This document shows, piece after piece, positions 47,570 to 62,282 of a stretch of 64,000 nucleotides of DNA (positions are counted from its first letter, which is position 1; the number at the start of each line of letters is the position of its first letter). The notes beneath the pieces are model-generated. The model made no database searches and was not told the DNA's origin. It worked only from the letters and a program-made list of their open reading frames with translations. Position numbers and translations under genes: made by a program. Source of the DNA: Fulvimarina pelagi HTCC2506 (lineage in GTDB: Bacteria > Pseudomonadota > Alphaproteobacteria > Rhizobiales > Rhizobiaceae); the NCBI RefSeq assembly GCF_000153705.1, contig NZ_DS022272.1, positions 1,061,839 through 1,125,838 of the forward strand, in the 5' to 3' direction.

Positions 47570-48201
47570 CCTAGGAGATAGTGTTGGAGGTCGGCAGGCG
47601 TTTGGGCTGTGAACGCGCAATCGGGGGGCGGGTCACCGTAGCCCCAGAGGACATGGGCGTAGTCGATACGGGCGCGGCGGGCGGCGTCTGCATCGGAGTC
47701 CATATCGCCGATGAAGATCGTGGCTGCGGGATCGGTGTTGCAGCGAGCCATCGCCTGGAGGAGGTGATCTGGGGCGGGCTTGCCTCGCAGCCTGTCGTTC
47801 GGCGTCATGACGATGGAGAATTCGACGGGCAACCGATCGAGGATCAATTGGGTCCGCGCAAAATCCTTGGACGTGACGATGCCGAGTTTGATGCGATATG
47901 CGGCCACGTTAGAGAGCAGCGTCTCCATACCCTCGAAGATCGGCGTGTCGAAAAGATGCCGGGCTGATGCGCGGCGAAAGACCTGCTCGATCCGTTTGCC
48001 CTGATCGGCAAGACCGAGTCGGGTCATGATGTCTTGGAAGGGGCGGCCTATCTCGGCGAAGTAACTCTCGAACGGAATTTCAATCCCGAACTCGGCTGCT
48101 ACCGCCGACCAGGCAGCCTCCATATTGGCCCGTGAGTCGAGAATGACGCCGTCGAGGTCGAAAAGGACAAGGCCTCGCATGCGCCAGCTTTCCGTTGTCA
48201 T
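47566..48201 (-). CDS. HAD-superfamily hydrolase (phosphoglycolate-phosphatase-like)
   Basis: 211 residues from ATG 48201 with GGGGGAG just upstream. Motif I is LFDLDGVILDS, motif II lies in LGIVTSKD, motif III in RGKPAPDHLL and motif IV in IFIGDMDSDADAARRA. A helical cap follows motif I (EAAWSAVAAEFGIEI...). It therefore resembles phosphoglycolate-phosphatase-like (C1-capped) enzymes rather than KdsC, which lacks a cap. The stop overlaps the kdsB start, so it may act on a Kdo-pathway intermediate, but that is inferred. Confidence 0.88.
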   Translation of the reverse strand: MTTESWRMRGLVLFDLDGVILDSRANMEAAWSAVAAEFGIEIPFESYFAEIGRPFQDIMTRLGLADQGKRIEQVFRRASARHLFDTPIFEGMETLLSNVAAYRIKLGIVTSKDFARTQLILDRLPVEFSIVMTPNDRLRGKPAPDHLLQAMARCNTDPAATIFIGDMDSDADAARRARIDYAHVLWGYGDPPPDCAFTAQTPADLQHYLLG

Positions 48202-48410
48202 CGCTCCCCCTTGCAGATCGATGCAGCATGTGGATCGCGTCAACGATCAAGTTGGGTTCACGCGAGACGCGACCATTTGCCTTCGCTCGCACGCATTTAT
48301 GGCGCCGCACTATATCGCACTCGTCAAAACGGCAAGCGCAGGGCGCGGTGCGGAGAAGCGGAAAAACCCTTGATGCGGTTCGAGGCTTGGCGTATGGAAC
48401 GCGGCCATAC

Positions 48411-48486
<76 letters not shown>

Positions 48487-48674
48487 TTGGGCGATCTTGA
48501 TCGTCATGGACCGGCGGCCCTGTCGGCGGCGCTCAGGGTGGACCTCAGATACCCCCTTGTGAATCAGCGTCGAGGGGTTTAAATGATTTCGAAACTGATT
48601 GCGCGTGGGGCGATGTTGGCCTGCACGCGCTTTGTTCGTGACCAAATGTCGGACGAACACCAAGTCGAGTGAGC

Positions 48675-48872
48675 ATGGCCAAAACCAATCCTTTCACGTT
48701 CCTTCAGCAGGTGCGCAGCGAAACCTCGAAGGTGACCTGGCCGTCGCGCCGCGAGACGACGATCTCGACCATCATGGTCTTTATCATGGTAGCGCTCGCC
48801 TCGATTTTCCTGTTCGCGGCCGACCAGGTCCTCGGCTATGTCGTCGGCCTTATCATGAACGCGGGCGCTTAG
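48675..48872 (+). CDS. secE: preprotein translocase subunit SecE
   Basis: 65 residues with the conserved amphipathic helix (TFLQQVRSETSKVTWPSRRETTIST) and one membrane segment (IMVFIMVALASIFLFAADQVLGYVVGLIM). It clamps the SecY channel. The ATG at 48675 is preferred over the upstream GTG (48669). It begins the secE-nusG-rplKAJL-rpoBC block. Confidence 0.92.
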   Translation: MAKTNPFTFLQQVRSETSKVTWPSRRETTISTIMVFIMVALASIFLFAADQVLGYVVGLIMNAGA

Positions 48873-48933
48873 AGTTCATCTTCTTCAAGCGCGCGCTTTT
48901 CAAGAAAGCGACATCGGGAGTTTTGGGAATTTA

Positions 48934-49464
48934 ATGGCCGCTCGCTGGTACATCGTCCACGCCTATTCGAACTTCGAGAAGAAGGTTGCCGAATCGATCG
49001 AGGAGCAGGCCCGGCAGAAGGGTCTGTCCGACAAGTTCGAAAAGATTCTGGTGCCGACCGAGAACGTCGTCGAGGTGCGGCGCGGGCGGAAGGTTAACGC
49101 CGAGCGCAAGTTTTTCCCCGGCTATGTTCTGGTGAAGGCCGAGCTCACCGACAAGGTGTTCTCGATGATCAAGAACACGCCGAAGGTGACCGGCTTCCTG
49201 GGCCCGGACAACCGGCCGGTACCGATCACCGACAAGGAAGCCGACCAGATCCTGAACCACATCCAGGAAGGTGTCGATCGGCCGAAGCCAACGATCATGT
49301 TCGATATCGGCGAACAGGTGCGAGTTTCCGACGGCCCGTTCGCTTCGTTCAACGGGATCGTCCAGGAGATCGATGGCGAGCGTTCCCGGCTCAAGGTTGA
49401 AGTGTCGATCTTCGGGCGTGCGACGCCCGTCGATCTCGAATTCGGTCAGGTCGAGAAAGTCTGA
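48934..49464 (+). CDS. nusG: transcription termination/antitermination factor NusG
   Basis: 176 residues. An N-terminal NGN domain (RWYIVHAYSNFEKKVAESIEEQ ... RKFFPGYVLVKAELTDKVFSMIKNTPKVTGFLG) and a C-terminal KOW domain (GEQVRVSDGPFASFNGIVQEIDGERSRLKVEVSIFGRATPVDLEFGQVEKV) are complete. It binds RNA polymerase and either Rho or the ribosomal S10/NusE. It lies 61 bases after secE. Confidence 0.97.
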   Translation: MAARWYIVHAYSNFEKKVAESIEEQARQKGLSDKFEKILVPTENVVEVRRGRKVNAERKFFPGYVLVKAELTDKVFSMIKNTPKVTGFLGPDNRPVPITDKEADQILNHIQEGVDRPKPTIMFDIGEQVRVSDGPFASFNGIVQEIDGERSRLKVEVSIFGRATPVDLEFGQVEKV

Positions 49465-49601
49465 TCGAGGTGCTGGAGCCCAGGGCTTCGGCGAAGCGCG
49501 GGAGGCGAGACGGGCCAGCAAGCCAGGCTCTTCAGACCGGACCGCGAACTGCGAACGCCCACCTCTTCGAGCCGTGGGCATGATGAAAAAAGGCAGATAG
49601 A

Positions 49602-50030
49602 ATGGCTAAGAAAGTTGCAGGCCAGCTGAAGCTGCAGGTTCCGGCCGGATCGGCGACGCCGTCGCCTCCGATCGGCCCGGCGCTCGGTCAGCGTGGCATC
49701 AACATCATGGAGTTCTGCAAGGCGTTTAACGCCCAGACCCAGGAGCAGGAAAAGGGCTCCCCGATCCCGGTAGTCATCACCTACTATCAGGACAAGTCCT
49801 TCACCTTCGCGATGAAGACCCCTCCGGTAAGCTACTTCCTGAAGAAGGCAGCGAACCTGAAAAGCGGCTCCAAGGAGCCGGGCAAGGAAGTAGCCGGCAA
49901 GATCACCCGCGACCAGGTGCGCGAGATCGCCGAGAAGAAGATGCCTGACCTCAACGCCGCCGACGTCGAAGCGGCGATGGCGATGGTCGAGGGTTCGGCA
50001 CGTTCCATGGGTCTTGAGGTGACGGGTTAA
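49602..50030 (+). CDS. rplK: 50S ribosomal protein L11
   Basis: 142 residues. It opens with [40 protein letters not shown] and ends with the RNA-binding domain ([42 protein letters not shown]). It forms part of the GTPase-associated centre of the 50S subunit. Four bases separate it from rplA, so the two are coupled. Confidence 0.98.
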   Translation: MAKKVAGQLKLQVPAGSATPSPPIGPALGQRGINIMEFCKAFNAQTQEQEKGSPIPVVITYYQDKSFTFAMKTPPVSYFLKKAANLKSGSKEPGKEVAGKITRDQVREIAEKKMPDLNAADVEAAMAMVEGSARSMGLEVTG

Positions 50031-50034
50031 TACG

Positions 50035-50748
50035 ATGGCCAAGAAGCAAGGAAAGCGTATCCGCGCAGCCCGCGAGGGCATCGACCGCACCAAACTCTAT
50101 GGTCTCGAAGAGGCCGTCGAGATGATCAAGACCCGTGCGGCGAACACCAAGTTCGACGAGACGGTCGAGATCGCGATCAATCTCGGCGTCGACCCACGCC
50201 ATGCGGACCAGATGGTTCGCGGCGTCGTCAATTTGCCGAACGGGACAGGCCGCGACGTTCGAGTCGCTGTTTTCGCCCGTGGTGACAAGGCTGAAGAGGC
50301 GAAGGCTGCCGGCGCTGATATCGTCGGTGCTGAAGACCTCGTCGAGCAGGTTCAGGGCGGTCAGATCGACTTCGACCGCGCGATCGCAACGCCGGATATG
50401 ATGGCCCTTGTTGGCCGCCTCGGTAAGGTTCTCGGTCCCCGCGGACTCATGCCGAATCCGCGCGTCGGTACCGTGACTCCGGACGTCACGGCCGCGGTTA
50501 AGGCATCGAAGGGCGGTGCCGTCGAGTTCCGCGTCGAGAAGGCGGGTATCGTTCACGCCGGTGTCGGCAAGGCCAGCTTCGGTGCAGACAAGATCACCGA
50601 GAACATCCGTGCCTTCGCGGACGCGGTGAACAAAGCGAAACCATCGGGCGCCAAGGGCAATTACGTGAAGCGTATCGCTCTGACCTCAACCATGGGCCCC
50701 GGCGTCAAGGTCGATCCGTCGACCATGTCGGCGGCGGCGAGCGCCTGA
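50035..50748 (+). CDS. rplA: 50S ribosomal protein L1
   Basis: 237 residues. Typical segments are [71 protein letters not shown] and [20 protein letters not shown]. It binds 23S rRNA and is also a translational repressor of L11-L1 mRNA in bacteria. A hairpin just after the stop (50762-50797) may end or attenuate this part of the transcript. Confidence 0.98.
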   Translation: MAKKQGKRIRAAREGIDRTKLYGLEEAVEMIKTRAANTKFDETVEIAINLGVDPRHADQMVRGVVNLPNGTGRDVRVAVFARGDKAEEAKAAGADIVGAEDLVEQVQGGQIDFDRAIATPDMMALVGRLGKVLGPRGLMPNPRVGTVTPDVTAAVKASKGGAVEFRVEKAGIVHAGVGKASFGADKITENIRAFADAVNKAKPSGAKGNYVKRIALTSTMGPGVKVDPSTMSAAASA

Positions 50749-51154
50749 GGCGACGTCTTTCAGCGAGCGGGCTCCGCGCCTATATGCGGCGCTCGCTTGT
50801 TAAAGGGAATTCCGGGGCGACCCGGATGACAAGGGGAGGTGGTTTCGATCGCCTCCTTAATGCCTGTCCGAGACTGTAAGGCGGGCTCCCGCAGGGGTGC
50901 CCATAATCGTCAGATAGCCTTCATGAGACGGGGTGATGTCCGAAAACTCTCAGAGCCTTGGCTCTGTCACTTCGGTTCGAACCTCTGAATGCCTTGTGCC
51001 GGCTGTCGGTTCCATTCGGAACTCAGGCGCAGTCCGAACCAAGGGGACAGGATCTCCGAGCGTCGCTCAGAAGGTCCAACCTTTCGGCGGCGCGTATGTC
51101 AACCGGCTTTCGGGATCTTCGCACGAAGACCTGAAGCCAAACAGGAGAGAGGCA
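50749..51154 (+). promoter_or_regulatory. rplJ: rplA-rplJ leader (candidate L10 leader region)
   Basis: A 406-base gene-free stretch before rplJ. The first hairpin AGCGAGCG...CGCTCGCT (50762-50797, inner CCGC/GCGG) sits 14 bases after rplA and may act as an attenuator. Farther on are GGTTCC-ATTC-GGAAC and GGAGG/CCTCC dyads. In many bacteria this interval carries the autoregulatory L10(L12)4 binding leader, and that assignment is inferred from position. Confidence 0.5.
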
Positions 51155-51673
51155 GTGGAAAGAGCGGAAAAGCGCGAATTCGTCACGCAGCTCAACCAGT
51201 CGTTCCAGGACGCTGGCGTCGTTGTCGTGGCCCACTATGCCGGTCTCACGGTCGCGAACATGAACGATCTTCGTTCACAGATGCGCGCGGCCGGAGGCAC
51301 CGTCAAAGTCGCGAAGAACCGCCTTGCCAAGATCGCTCTTCAGGGCACGGACGCCGAAGGCATCTCGAATCTGTTCGAGGGCCAGACGTTGATCGCTTAT
51401 TCGAGCGATCCGGTCGCGGCGGCCAAGGTTTCCAACGACTTCTCCAAGAAGAACGACAAGCTCGTGATTCTCGGCGGTGCGTTGGGTGCCACCACGCTCG
51501 ATGCGGACGGTGTGAAGGCTTTGGCCGACCTACCGTCGCTGGACGAACTGCGCGGCAAGCTTGTGGGTATGATCCAGACCCCGGCTACCCGTATCGCAGG
51601 CGTCGTTCAGGCCCCGGCGGGCCAGCTCGCCCGGGTTCTCAATGCGTATGCCACGAAGGACGAAGCGGCGTGA
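51155..51673 (+). CDS. rplJ: 50S ribosomal protein L10
   Basis: 172 residues from a GTG start with AGGAGAG upstream; family members start near ERAEKREFV. It shows the conserved [26 protein letters not shown] and [13 protein letters not shown], then a C-terminal acidic helix ([13 protein letters not shown]) that anchors the L7/L12 dimers. It forms the ribosomal stalk and can repress its own operon by binding the leader. Confidence 0.96.
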   Translation: MERAEKREFVTQLNQSFQDAGVVVVAHYAGLTVANMNDLRSQMRAAGGTVKVAKNRLAKIALQGTDAEGISNLFEGQTLIAYSSDPVAAAKVSNDFSKKNDKLVILGGALGATTLDADGVKALADLPSLDELRGKLVGMIQTPATRIAGVVQAPAGQLARVLNAYATKDEAA

Positions 51674-51727
51674 GGTTCAGGTTCCTCGCTGCTCAAACTC
51701 AAGTTCGAATCGTAAAGGAAAAGAAAC

Positions 51728-52108
51728 ATGGCTGATCTCGCCAAGATCGTTGAAGACCTTTCGGCACTGACCGTCCTCGAGGCGGCTGAGCTGTCGAAGA
51801 TGCTCGAAGAGAAGTGGGGCGTCTCCGCCGCCGCTCCGGTTGCCGTTGCAGGCGCTGCGGGTGCTGCTGGTGGTGCCGCCGAGGCTGAAGAAGAGCAGAC
51901 CGAGTTCACGGTCGTTCTCGCCGAAGCCGGCTCTTCGAAGATCAACGTCATCAAGGAAGTCCGCGGCCTTACCGGTCTCGGCCTCAAGGAGGCGAAGGAT
52001 CTCGTCGACAATGCGCCGAAGCCGATCAAGGAAGGCGTCGACAAGGACGAGGCCAACAAGATCAAGGAACAGCTCGAAAAGGCAGGCGCCAAGGTCGAGC
52101 TTAAGTAA
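51728..52108 (+). CDS. rplL: 50S ribosomal protein L7/L12
   Basis: 126 residues. An N-terminal dimerisation domain ([30 protein letters not shown]), Ala-rich hinge (residues ~38-58) and C-terminal domain ([33 protein letters not shown]) are all typical. It recruits translation GTPases on the ribosome. It lies 55 bases downstream of rplJ. Confidence 0.98.
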   Translation: MADLAKIVEDLSALTVLEAAELSKMLEEKWGVSAAAPVAVAGAAGAAGGAAEAEEEQTEFTVVLAEAGSSKINVIKEVRGLTGLGLKEAKDLVDNAPKPIKEGVDKDEANKIKEQLEKAGAKVELK

Positions 52109-52149
52109 GTGCGGCTCATGCCGCGCTGAAACAATCGCGTTTCAACGTG

Positions 52150-52176
52150 GGCGGGACGGCGAAATGCCGTTCCGCC
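52150..52176 (+). promoter_or_regulatory. hairpin 1 in rplL-rpoB intergenic region (attenuator-like)
   Basis: GGCGGGACGGC pairs with GCCGTTCCGCC (11 bp, one G-U) around GAAAT. It starts 42 bases after the rplL stop. No T tract follows, so it may be an attenuator or a processing/stability site rather than a complete terminator. Confidence 0.6.
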
Positions 52177-52254
52177 TTCCGTGCTGAAAAGAGGTTTCGC
52201 GAACAGCGCGCACCTCGAACGTGGATGAAAGTCCGGCGACACAGGGCTTCAAGC

Positions 52255-52294
52255 GCGTTTCCTGACGCCTCCCGACTGAGGCGTGAGGAAACGC
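52255..52294 (+). promoter_or_regulatory. hairpin 2 in rplL-rpoB intergenic region (long stem)
   Basis: Arms of 17 bases (GCGTTTCCTGACGCCTC, 52255-52271; GAGGCGTGAGGAAACGC, 52278-52294) are complementary except one G-G mismatch, with a six-base loop. A long RNA stem at this point resembles RNase III processing sites found between rplL and rpoB in other bacteria. Confidence 0.65.
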
Positions 52295-52429
52295 GGGAAC
52301 CTCGGGCGCATTGAGGTTCGCCTTGCCGTTTGCCCCGCGCGGATTGCCGACGCGCGGGTCTCTCCCTTCGACGGGAGATGCAATTGAAAGCCCTCTGGTC
52401 AAGGGCGACACATTACGAGAGGAGCGACG

Positions 52430-55400
52430 ATGTCACAGACGACGACGTTCAGCGGTCGCAGGCGCGTACGCAAGGTTTTCGGTCACATCCCCGAAGTTGC
52501 CGAGATGCCGAATCTGATCGAGGTCCAGAAGGCCTCCTACGATCAGTTTCTGATGATCGAAGAGCCGGAAGGCGGGCGCACGGACGACGGTCTCCAGGCC
52601 GTCTTCAAATCGGTCTTCCCGATCCAGGATTTCTCCGGACAGGCGATGCTCGAATTCGTGAAATACGAGTTCGAACCGCCGAAGTTCGACGTGGAAGAAT
52701 GCCGCCAGCGCGACCTTACCTATGCGGTTCCGCTGAAGGTCACGCTGCGCCTCATCGTATTCGATGTCGACGAGGACACCGGCTCCAAGTCCATCAAGGA
52801 CATCAAGGAGCAGGACGTCTACATGGGCGACATGCCGGTCATGACCGGCAACGGCACGTTCATCGTGAACGGCACCGAGCGCGTCATCGTCTCGCAGATG
52901 CACCGCTCGCCGGGCGTCTTCTTCGATCATGACAAGGGCAAGACCCACTCCTCCGGCAAGCTGCTCTTCGCCGGTCGCGTGATTCCCTACCGCGGCTCCT
53001 GGCTCGACATCGAGTTCGACGCCAAGGACGTCGTCCATGCGCGTATCGACCGTCGCCGCAAGATTCCTGCGACGAGCCTCCTGATGGCGCTCGGCATGGA
53101 TGGTGAGGAGATCCTGTCGACCTTCTACAACTTCGTCGAGTTCAAAAAGGACAAGAAGGGTTGGCGCGCGCCGTTTTCGGTCGAGCGCGTGCGCAATCAG
53201 GGCATGATCACCGACCTCGTCGACGCCGATTCCGGCGAAGTGCTGGTCGAGGCCGGCAAGAAGGTCACGGCGCGTCAGGCCCGTAAGCTTGCCGAGCAGG
53301 GCGTCAAGGCGTTCCGCGTCTCGGAAGAGGATATCTACGGCAACTATCTCGCCGAGGACATCGTCAACTTCGAGACGGGCGAGGTTTATCTCGAAGCCGG
53401 CGACGAGCTCGACGAAAAGACGCTGCAGGTTCTGATCGACGCCGGTTACGAGAGCTTCCAGGTTCTCGACGTCGACCACGTCAACATCGGCTCCTATATC
53501 CGCAACACGCTGGCAGTGGACAAGAACGAGAGCCGTCAGGACGCGCTCTTCGACATCTACCGCGTGATGCGCCCGGGCGAGCCTCCGACGATGGAAACGG
53601 CGGAGGCCATGTTCCAGTCGCTGTTCTTCGACGCCGAGCGTTACGACCTTTCGGCCGTCGGCCGCGTGAAGATGAACATGCGTCTCGACGTTCAGGCCGA
53701 GGACACGGTCCGCACGCTACGCAAGGAAGACATCATCGCCGTCGTCAAGACGCTGGTGGACCTTCGCGATGGCCGCGGCGAGATCGACGACATCGACAAT
53801 CTCGGCAACCGCCGTGTGCGTTCGGTCGGCGAGCTGATGGAGAATCAGTACCGCGTCGGCCTTCTCCGCATGGAGCGCGCGATCAAGGAGCGTATGTCCT
53901 CTGTCGAGATCGACACGGTCATGCCGCAGGACCTGATCAACGCGAAACCTGCGGCTGCTGCCGTGCGCGAGTTCTTCGGTTCCTCTCAGCTCTCGCAGTT
54001 CATGGACCAAACGAATCCGCTCTCGGAGATCACCCACAAGCGCCGCCTCTCAGCGCTTGGACCGGGCGGTCTGACACGGGAACGCGCAGGCTTCGAGGTG
54101 CGCGACGTTCACCCGACCCACTACGGCCGCATCTGCCCAATCGAGACGCCGGAAGGCCCGAATATCGGTCTCATCAACTCGCTCGCGACTTTCGCGCGCG
54201 TCAACAAGTACGGCTTCATCGAGAGCCCGTACCGGCGCGTCGTCGAGGGCAAGGTGACGAACGAGGTCGTCTATCTGTCGGCGATGGAGGAGTCCAAGCA
54301 TCACGTCGCCCAGGCGAACGCGATCTTGACGGACGACAACACGTTCCAGAACGAGTTCGTCGTCTGCCGTCACGCCGGCGACGTTTTCATGACGCCGCGC
54401 GAAAACGTGGACCTGATGGACGTGTCGCCGAAGCAGCTTGTTTCGGTGGCCGCGGCGCTGATCCCGTTCCTGGAAAACGACGATGCGAACCGCGCTCTCA
54501 TGGGCTCGAACATGCAGCGTCAGGCCGTGCCGCTGGTGCGCGCCGAGGCGCCGTTCGTCGGCACCGGCATGGAGCCGATAGTTGCTCGTGACTCGGGCGC
54601 TGCAATCGGTGCCCGCCGGACGGGTATCGTCGACCAGGTCGACGCGACGCGTATCGTCATCCGCGCGACGGAAGATCTCGAAGCCGGCAAGTCGGGCGTC
54701 GACATCTACCGGCTGATGAAGTTCCAGCGCTCGAACCAGAACACCTGTATCAACCAGCGTCCGCTGGTCGCCGTGGGTGACCGGGTCGAGAAGGGCGACA
54801 TCCTCGCCGACGGTCCGTCGACCGATCTCGGCGATCTCGCGCTCGGCCGGAACGTGCTCGTCGCGTTCATGCCATGGAACGGCTACAACTACGAGGACTC
54901 GATCCTCCTGTCCGAGCGTATCGTCTCCGATGACGTCTTCACCTCGATCCATATCGAGGAGTTCGAGGTCATGGCGCGTGATACCAAGCTTGGGCCGGAA
55001 GAGATCACGCGGGATATTCCGAACGTTTCGGAAGAGGCCCTGCGCAATCTCGACGAGGCTGGCATCGTCTATATCGGTGCCGAGGTTCAGCCGGGTGACA
55101 TTCTCGTCGGCAAGATCACGCCGAAGGGCGAGAGCCCGATGACGCCGGAGGAGAAGCTCCTGCGCGCCATCTTCGGCGAGAAGGCCTCGGATGTCCGCGA
55201 TACGTCGAGCCGCATGCCTCCGGGCACATACGGCACGGTCGTCGAGGTGCGCGTCTTCAATCGGCACGGCGTCGAGAAGGACGAGCGTGCCATGGCGATC
55301 GAGCGCGAGGAGATCGAGCGTCTCGCCAAGGACCGCGACGACGAGCAGGCGATCCTAGACCGCAACGTCTATGGCCGTCTGGTCGAAATGCTGTCCGGCA

Positions 55401-56572
55401 AGCAAGGCATCGCAGGTCCCAAGGGCTTCAAGCGCGGTACCGAGATCAACCAGGAGGTGATGGAGGAATATCCCCGCTCGCAGTGGTGGATGTTCGCCGT
55501 TGAGGACGAGAAGCTTCAGGGCGAGCTCGAGGATCTTCGCAAGGTCTATGACGAAGCGAAGAAGACCCTCGAAGCCCGCTTCATGGACAAGGTCGAGAAG
55601 GTGCAGCGCGGCGACGAACTGCCGCCCGGCGTCATGAAGCAGGTCAAGGTCTTCGTCGCGGTCAAGCGCAAGATCCAGCCAGGCGACAAGATGGCCGGCC
55701 GTCACGGCAACAAGGGCGTCGTCTCGCGCATTGTGCCGGTGGAGGACATGCCCTTCACCGAGGACGGTACGCATGCCGACATCGTCCTGAACCCGCTCGG
55801 CGTTCCTTCGCGTATGAACGTCGGACAGATCCTCGAAACCCACCTCGGCTGGGCCTGTTCGGGCATGGGCAAGAAGATCGGTGCGATGTTGGAGGCCTAT
55901 CAGGAGAACAACGACGTAGCCCCGCTGCGTCAGGAGATCTCTGGGTTGCTCGGCGACAACGACCGCAACGAGAAGGTCAAGGACTACGACGACGACAGCG
56001 TCATCACGCTCGCCAAGCAGATGTCGAAGGGTGTCTCGATCGCGACCCCGGTCTTCGACGGTGCGAACGAGAAGGACATCGTGGAATGGCTCGAAGGGGC
56101 GGGGCTCAACGGCTCCGGTCAGGTCACGCTCTATGACGGGCGGACAGGCGAACCCTTCGACCGTCAGGTGACCGTCGGCTACATCTACATGCTGAAGCTG
56201 CACCACCTGGTGGACGATAAGATCCACGCCCGTTCGATCGGTCCCTACTCGCTCGTCACCCAGCAGCCGCTGGGCGGTAAGGCGCAGTTCGGTGGACAGC
56301 GCTTCGGCGAGATGGAGGTGTGGGCACTCGAAGCATACGGTGCGGCCTACACGCTGCAGGAGATGCTGACGGTGAAGTCGGACGACGTTGCCGGTCGTAC
56401 CAAGGTCTACGAGGCGATCGTGCGCGGCGACGACGCGTTCGAGTCCGGTATTCCGGAGAGCTTCAACGTTCTCGTCAAGGAGATGCGTTCGCTCGGTCTC
56501 GACGTGGATCTGGCGAACAATCCGGAGAACGCCGGAGGCGGCGTCGAAGAATTGCCCGACGCGGCCGAGTAA
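52430..56572 (+). CDS. rpoB: RNA polymerase subunit beta
   Basis: 1380 residues. Typical segments are the lobe [21 protein letters not shown], the rifampicin region ([34 protein letters not shown], roughly residues 517-550), with sensitive-type Asp, His and Ser, and the C-terminal [32 protein letters not shown]. It forms the catalytic core with beta'. GAGAGGAG precedes the ATG. It is transcribed with rpoC, about 150 bases downstream. Confidence 0.98.
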   Translation: MSQTTTFSGRRRVRKVFGHIPEVAEMPNLIEVQKASYDQFLMIEEPEGGRTDDGLQAVFKSVFPIQDFSGQAMLEFVKYEFEPPKFDVEECRQRDLTYAVPLKVTLRLIVFDVDEDTGSKSIKDIKEQDVYMGDMPVMTGNGTFIVNGTERVIVSQMHRSPGVFFDHDKGKTHSSGKLLFAGRVIPYRGSWLDIEFDAKDVVHARIDRRRKIPATSLLMALGMDGEEILSTFYNFVEFKKDKKGWRAPFSVERVRNQGMITDLVDADSGEVLVEAGKKVTARQARKLAEQGVKAFRVSEEDIYGNYLAEDIVNFETGEVYLEAGDELDEKTLQVLIDAGYESFQVLDVDHVNIGSYIRNTLAVDKNESRQDALFDIYRVMRPGEPPTMETAEAMFQSLFFDAERYDLSAVGRVKMNMRLDVQAEDTVRTLRKEDIIAVVKTLVDLRDGRGEIDDIDNLGNRRVRSVGELMENQYRVGLLRMERAIKERMSSVEIDTVMPQDLINAKPAAAAVREFFGSSQLSQFMDQTNPLSEITHKRRLSALGPGGLTRERAGFEVRDVHPTHYGRICPIETPEGPNIGLINSLATFARVNKYGFIESPYRRVVEGKVTNEVVYLSAMEESKHHVAQANAILTDDNTFQNEFVVCRHAGDVFMTPRENVDLMDVSPKQLVSVAAALIPFLENDDANRALMGSNMQRQAVPLVRAEAPFVGTGMEPIVARDSGAAIGARRTGIVDQVDATRIVIRATEDLEAGKSGVDIYRLMKFQRSNQNTCINQRPLVAVGDRVEKGDILADGPSTDLGDLALGRNVLVAFMPWNGYNYEDSILLSERIVSDDVFTSIHIEEFEVMARDTKLGPEEITRDIPNVSEEALRNLDEAGIVYIGAEVQPGDILVGKITPKGESPMTPEEKLLRAIFGEKASDVRDTSSRMPPGTYGTVVEVRVFNRHGVEKDERAMAIEREEIERLAKDRDDEQAILDRNVYGRLVEMLSGKQGIAGPKGFKRGTEINQEVMEEYPRSQWWMFAVEDEKLQGELEDLRKVYDEAKKTLEARFMDKVEKVQRGDELPPGVMKQVKVFVAVKRKIQPGDKMAGRHGNKGVVSRIVPVEDMPFTEDGTHADIVLNPLGVPSRMNVGQILETHLGWACSGMGKKIGAMLEAYQENNDVAPLRQEISGLLGDNDRNEKVKDYDDDSVITLAKQMSKGVSIATPVFDGANEKDIVEWLEGAGLNGSGQVTLYDGRTGEPFDRQVTVGYIYMLKLHHLVDDKIHARSIGPYSLVTQQPLGGKAQFGGQRFGEMEVWALEAYGAAYTLQEMLTVKSDDVAGRTKVYEAIVRGDDAFESGIPESFNVLVKEMRSLGLDVDLANNPENAGGGVEELPDAAE

Positions 56573-56722
56573 GGCCGCGCGATACGAAAGGCCGAGCCAT
56601 CTCGGCCAAGCCGCTGGCGTTTTCAGAAGGACCGGAAACGCCAGCGTTCGAGTATCGACGAATTTCAGCGGTCTCGGATGCGAACCGCTATCAAAAGGCG
56701 AAAGCCTTGAAGGAGACAGCGC

Positions 56723-60919
<4,197 letters not shown>

Positions 60920-60953
60920 GCCGCGCTCTGGTCAGGCATACCGCGACATTGAA

Positions 60954-60981
60954 AAGGCCGCCTTTCGAGGCGGCCTTTTTT
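60954..60981 (+). terminator. rpoC: intrinsic terminator after rpoC
   Basis: AAGGCCGCC-TTTCGA-GGCGGCCTT forms a GC-rich stem followed by TTTTTT. It lies 34 bases after the rpoC stop and separates the rpoBC transcript from the downstream membrane-protein gene. Confidence 0.9.
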
Positions 60982-61157
60982 GCGTTCAATCGCGAGAAGT
61001 CCGCGGAACTCCGACCAACGACAGCTTCCGACGATTGCATCCAACTGGGCTTGATATGCTCGGCCACTGCATCCTCGGCTCCAAGAATCGAAAGCGCGAT
61101 ATTGCGCTTACCAATCTTAATCACTCTTCGTTTAACGTTCGCCGGACCGTTTCCAGA

Positions 61158-62282
61158 ATGTGCGACCCGTTTATGGCCGAGAGAAACATACTTCGACTTA
61201 GCTTCGAGGAAGGCGATCTTTACACTCCTCGCCTTATTGCGTTGTCCTACGGACTGCTCCTATCGGTCACGCTCGTCATATTTTCGAGTATCTCTTTGGA
61301 TCGAGGCGTACTGGAAAAAATATCGCCCATTCTCCCGATGGACTTCGGTCTACTGGAAACGTCCGTTTCCTCTTTATGTGCATTGGCGGCGTTCTTTCTT
61401 GCGCTTGCGCTCACTCCAAACAGCCAACTCGAAGAGATCAGACCCGCACACTTCCGTTGTTATGCGGCATATGCGGCGGTCATGAGCTCAATTGTCGTTG
61501 CGACATTGACACTCACTGTCTTCTTTCCATCCTTCTTTCTCTATCACGTGAAAGAACTGCGAATTATATCGTTGTCTCAGGAATTGCTCCTGTTGGCCTC
61601 CGGAATCATACTTACCAAGATTGCAATAGACGCACTGAAGAGAAGGCCTCCCTCCTTATTCGGCGTACCCGGATACTGCTTGATATTAATAATGTCGTTT
61701 GCTGTTTGGATCTTGTTCCTGGAGGAAATATCCTACGGACAACACATAATTGGTTGGTCAACACCGGCTATCTTCGACGGGAACATTCAATTTGAAACGA
61801 ATATCCACAATTTTCATACAAACAAGTTCGAGTTCATATATTACAACGTCGCAATGGCTGTATTCATCATTCTGCCATTTATTCGTCAGGAAATTGGACG
61901 ATATTTCCTGAAGAAAACCCTGTTTTATATACCGTCTGTTCGCTTTGGCGTTTATAGTCTGCCGATGTTGTGCCTTTTCTACGAAAGTTGGACCATCATC
62001 CCGTATAGGATTGAGTGGATCTTCGGCATGTTCGTCCTGATTCTGTGTTTGTACAAACTTCCTTCAGGTGAACGGTTCATCGCTCAGGGAATGAGTGCTG
62101 TCTATGTCATCGGTTCCTGTTTGATCCTCGTTCTTGGTGCCAATCTCATTGACGGATACGAGGTCGAGGAGATGAGGGAATTAGCGATATGCGTTTCTCT
62201 ATTTGCTTATTCCCTCTGGCTGGCGAACGGGGTGAAAGCGCGGAGCGAACGACCAGAACCTGATGAAGCTCTGAGGTCTTGA
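61158..62282 (+). CDS. polytopic membrane protein with EEISYGQ motif, function unknown
   Basis: 374 residues with about 8-10 hydrophobic segments. A family-like motif lies in the middle: LEEISYGQHIIGWSTPAIF then NIQFETNIHN (EE at 189-190, N-x-Q-x-E-x-N-x-HN at ~209-218). Similar motifs occur in membrane proteins of unknown function from several phyla (recall, unverified). Base composition is much more AT-rich than neighbouring ribosomal genes. The start is uncertain: 61158 is used, but 61173 or an upstream start at 61035 are possible. It sits between rpoC and rpsL, where this order normally has little sequence. Confidence 0.7.
   Translation: MCDPFMAERNILRLSFEEGDLYTPRLIALSYGLLLSVTLVIFSSISLDRGVLEKISPILPMDFGLLETSVSSLCALAAFFLALALTPNSQLEEIRPAHFRCYAAYAAVMSSIVVATLTLTVFFPSFFLYHVKELRIISLSQELLLLASGIILTKIAIDALKRRPPSLFGVPGYCLILIMSFAVWILFLEEISYGQHIIGWSTPAIFDGNIQFETNIHNFHTNKFEFIYYNVAMAVFIILPFIRQEIGRYFLKKTLFYIPSVRFGVYSLPMLCLFYESWTIIPYRIEWIFGMFVLILCLYKLPSGERFIAQGMSAVYVIGSCLILVLGANLIDGYEVEEMRELAICVSLFAYSLWLANGVKARSERPEPDEALRS

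Noticed and set aside
53950-54070. rpoB and rpsL checked for drug-resistance substitutions.
   Set aside because: Key residues (rifampicin-region Asp/His/Ser; rpsL Lys43 and Lys88) are wild type.
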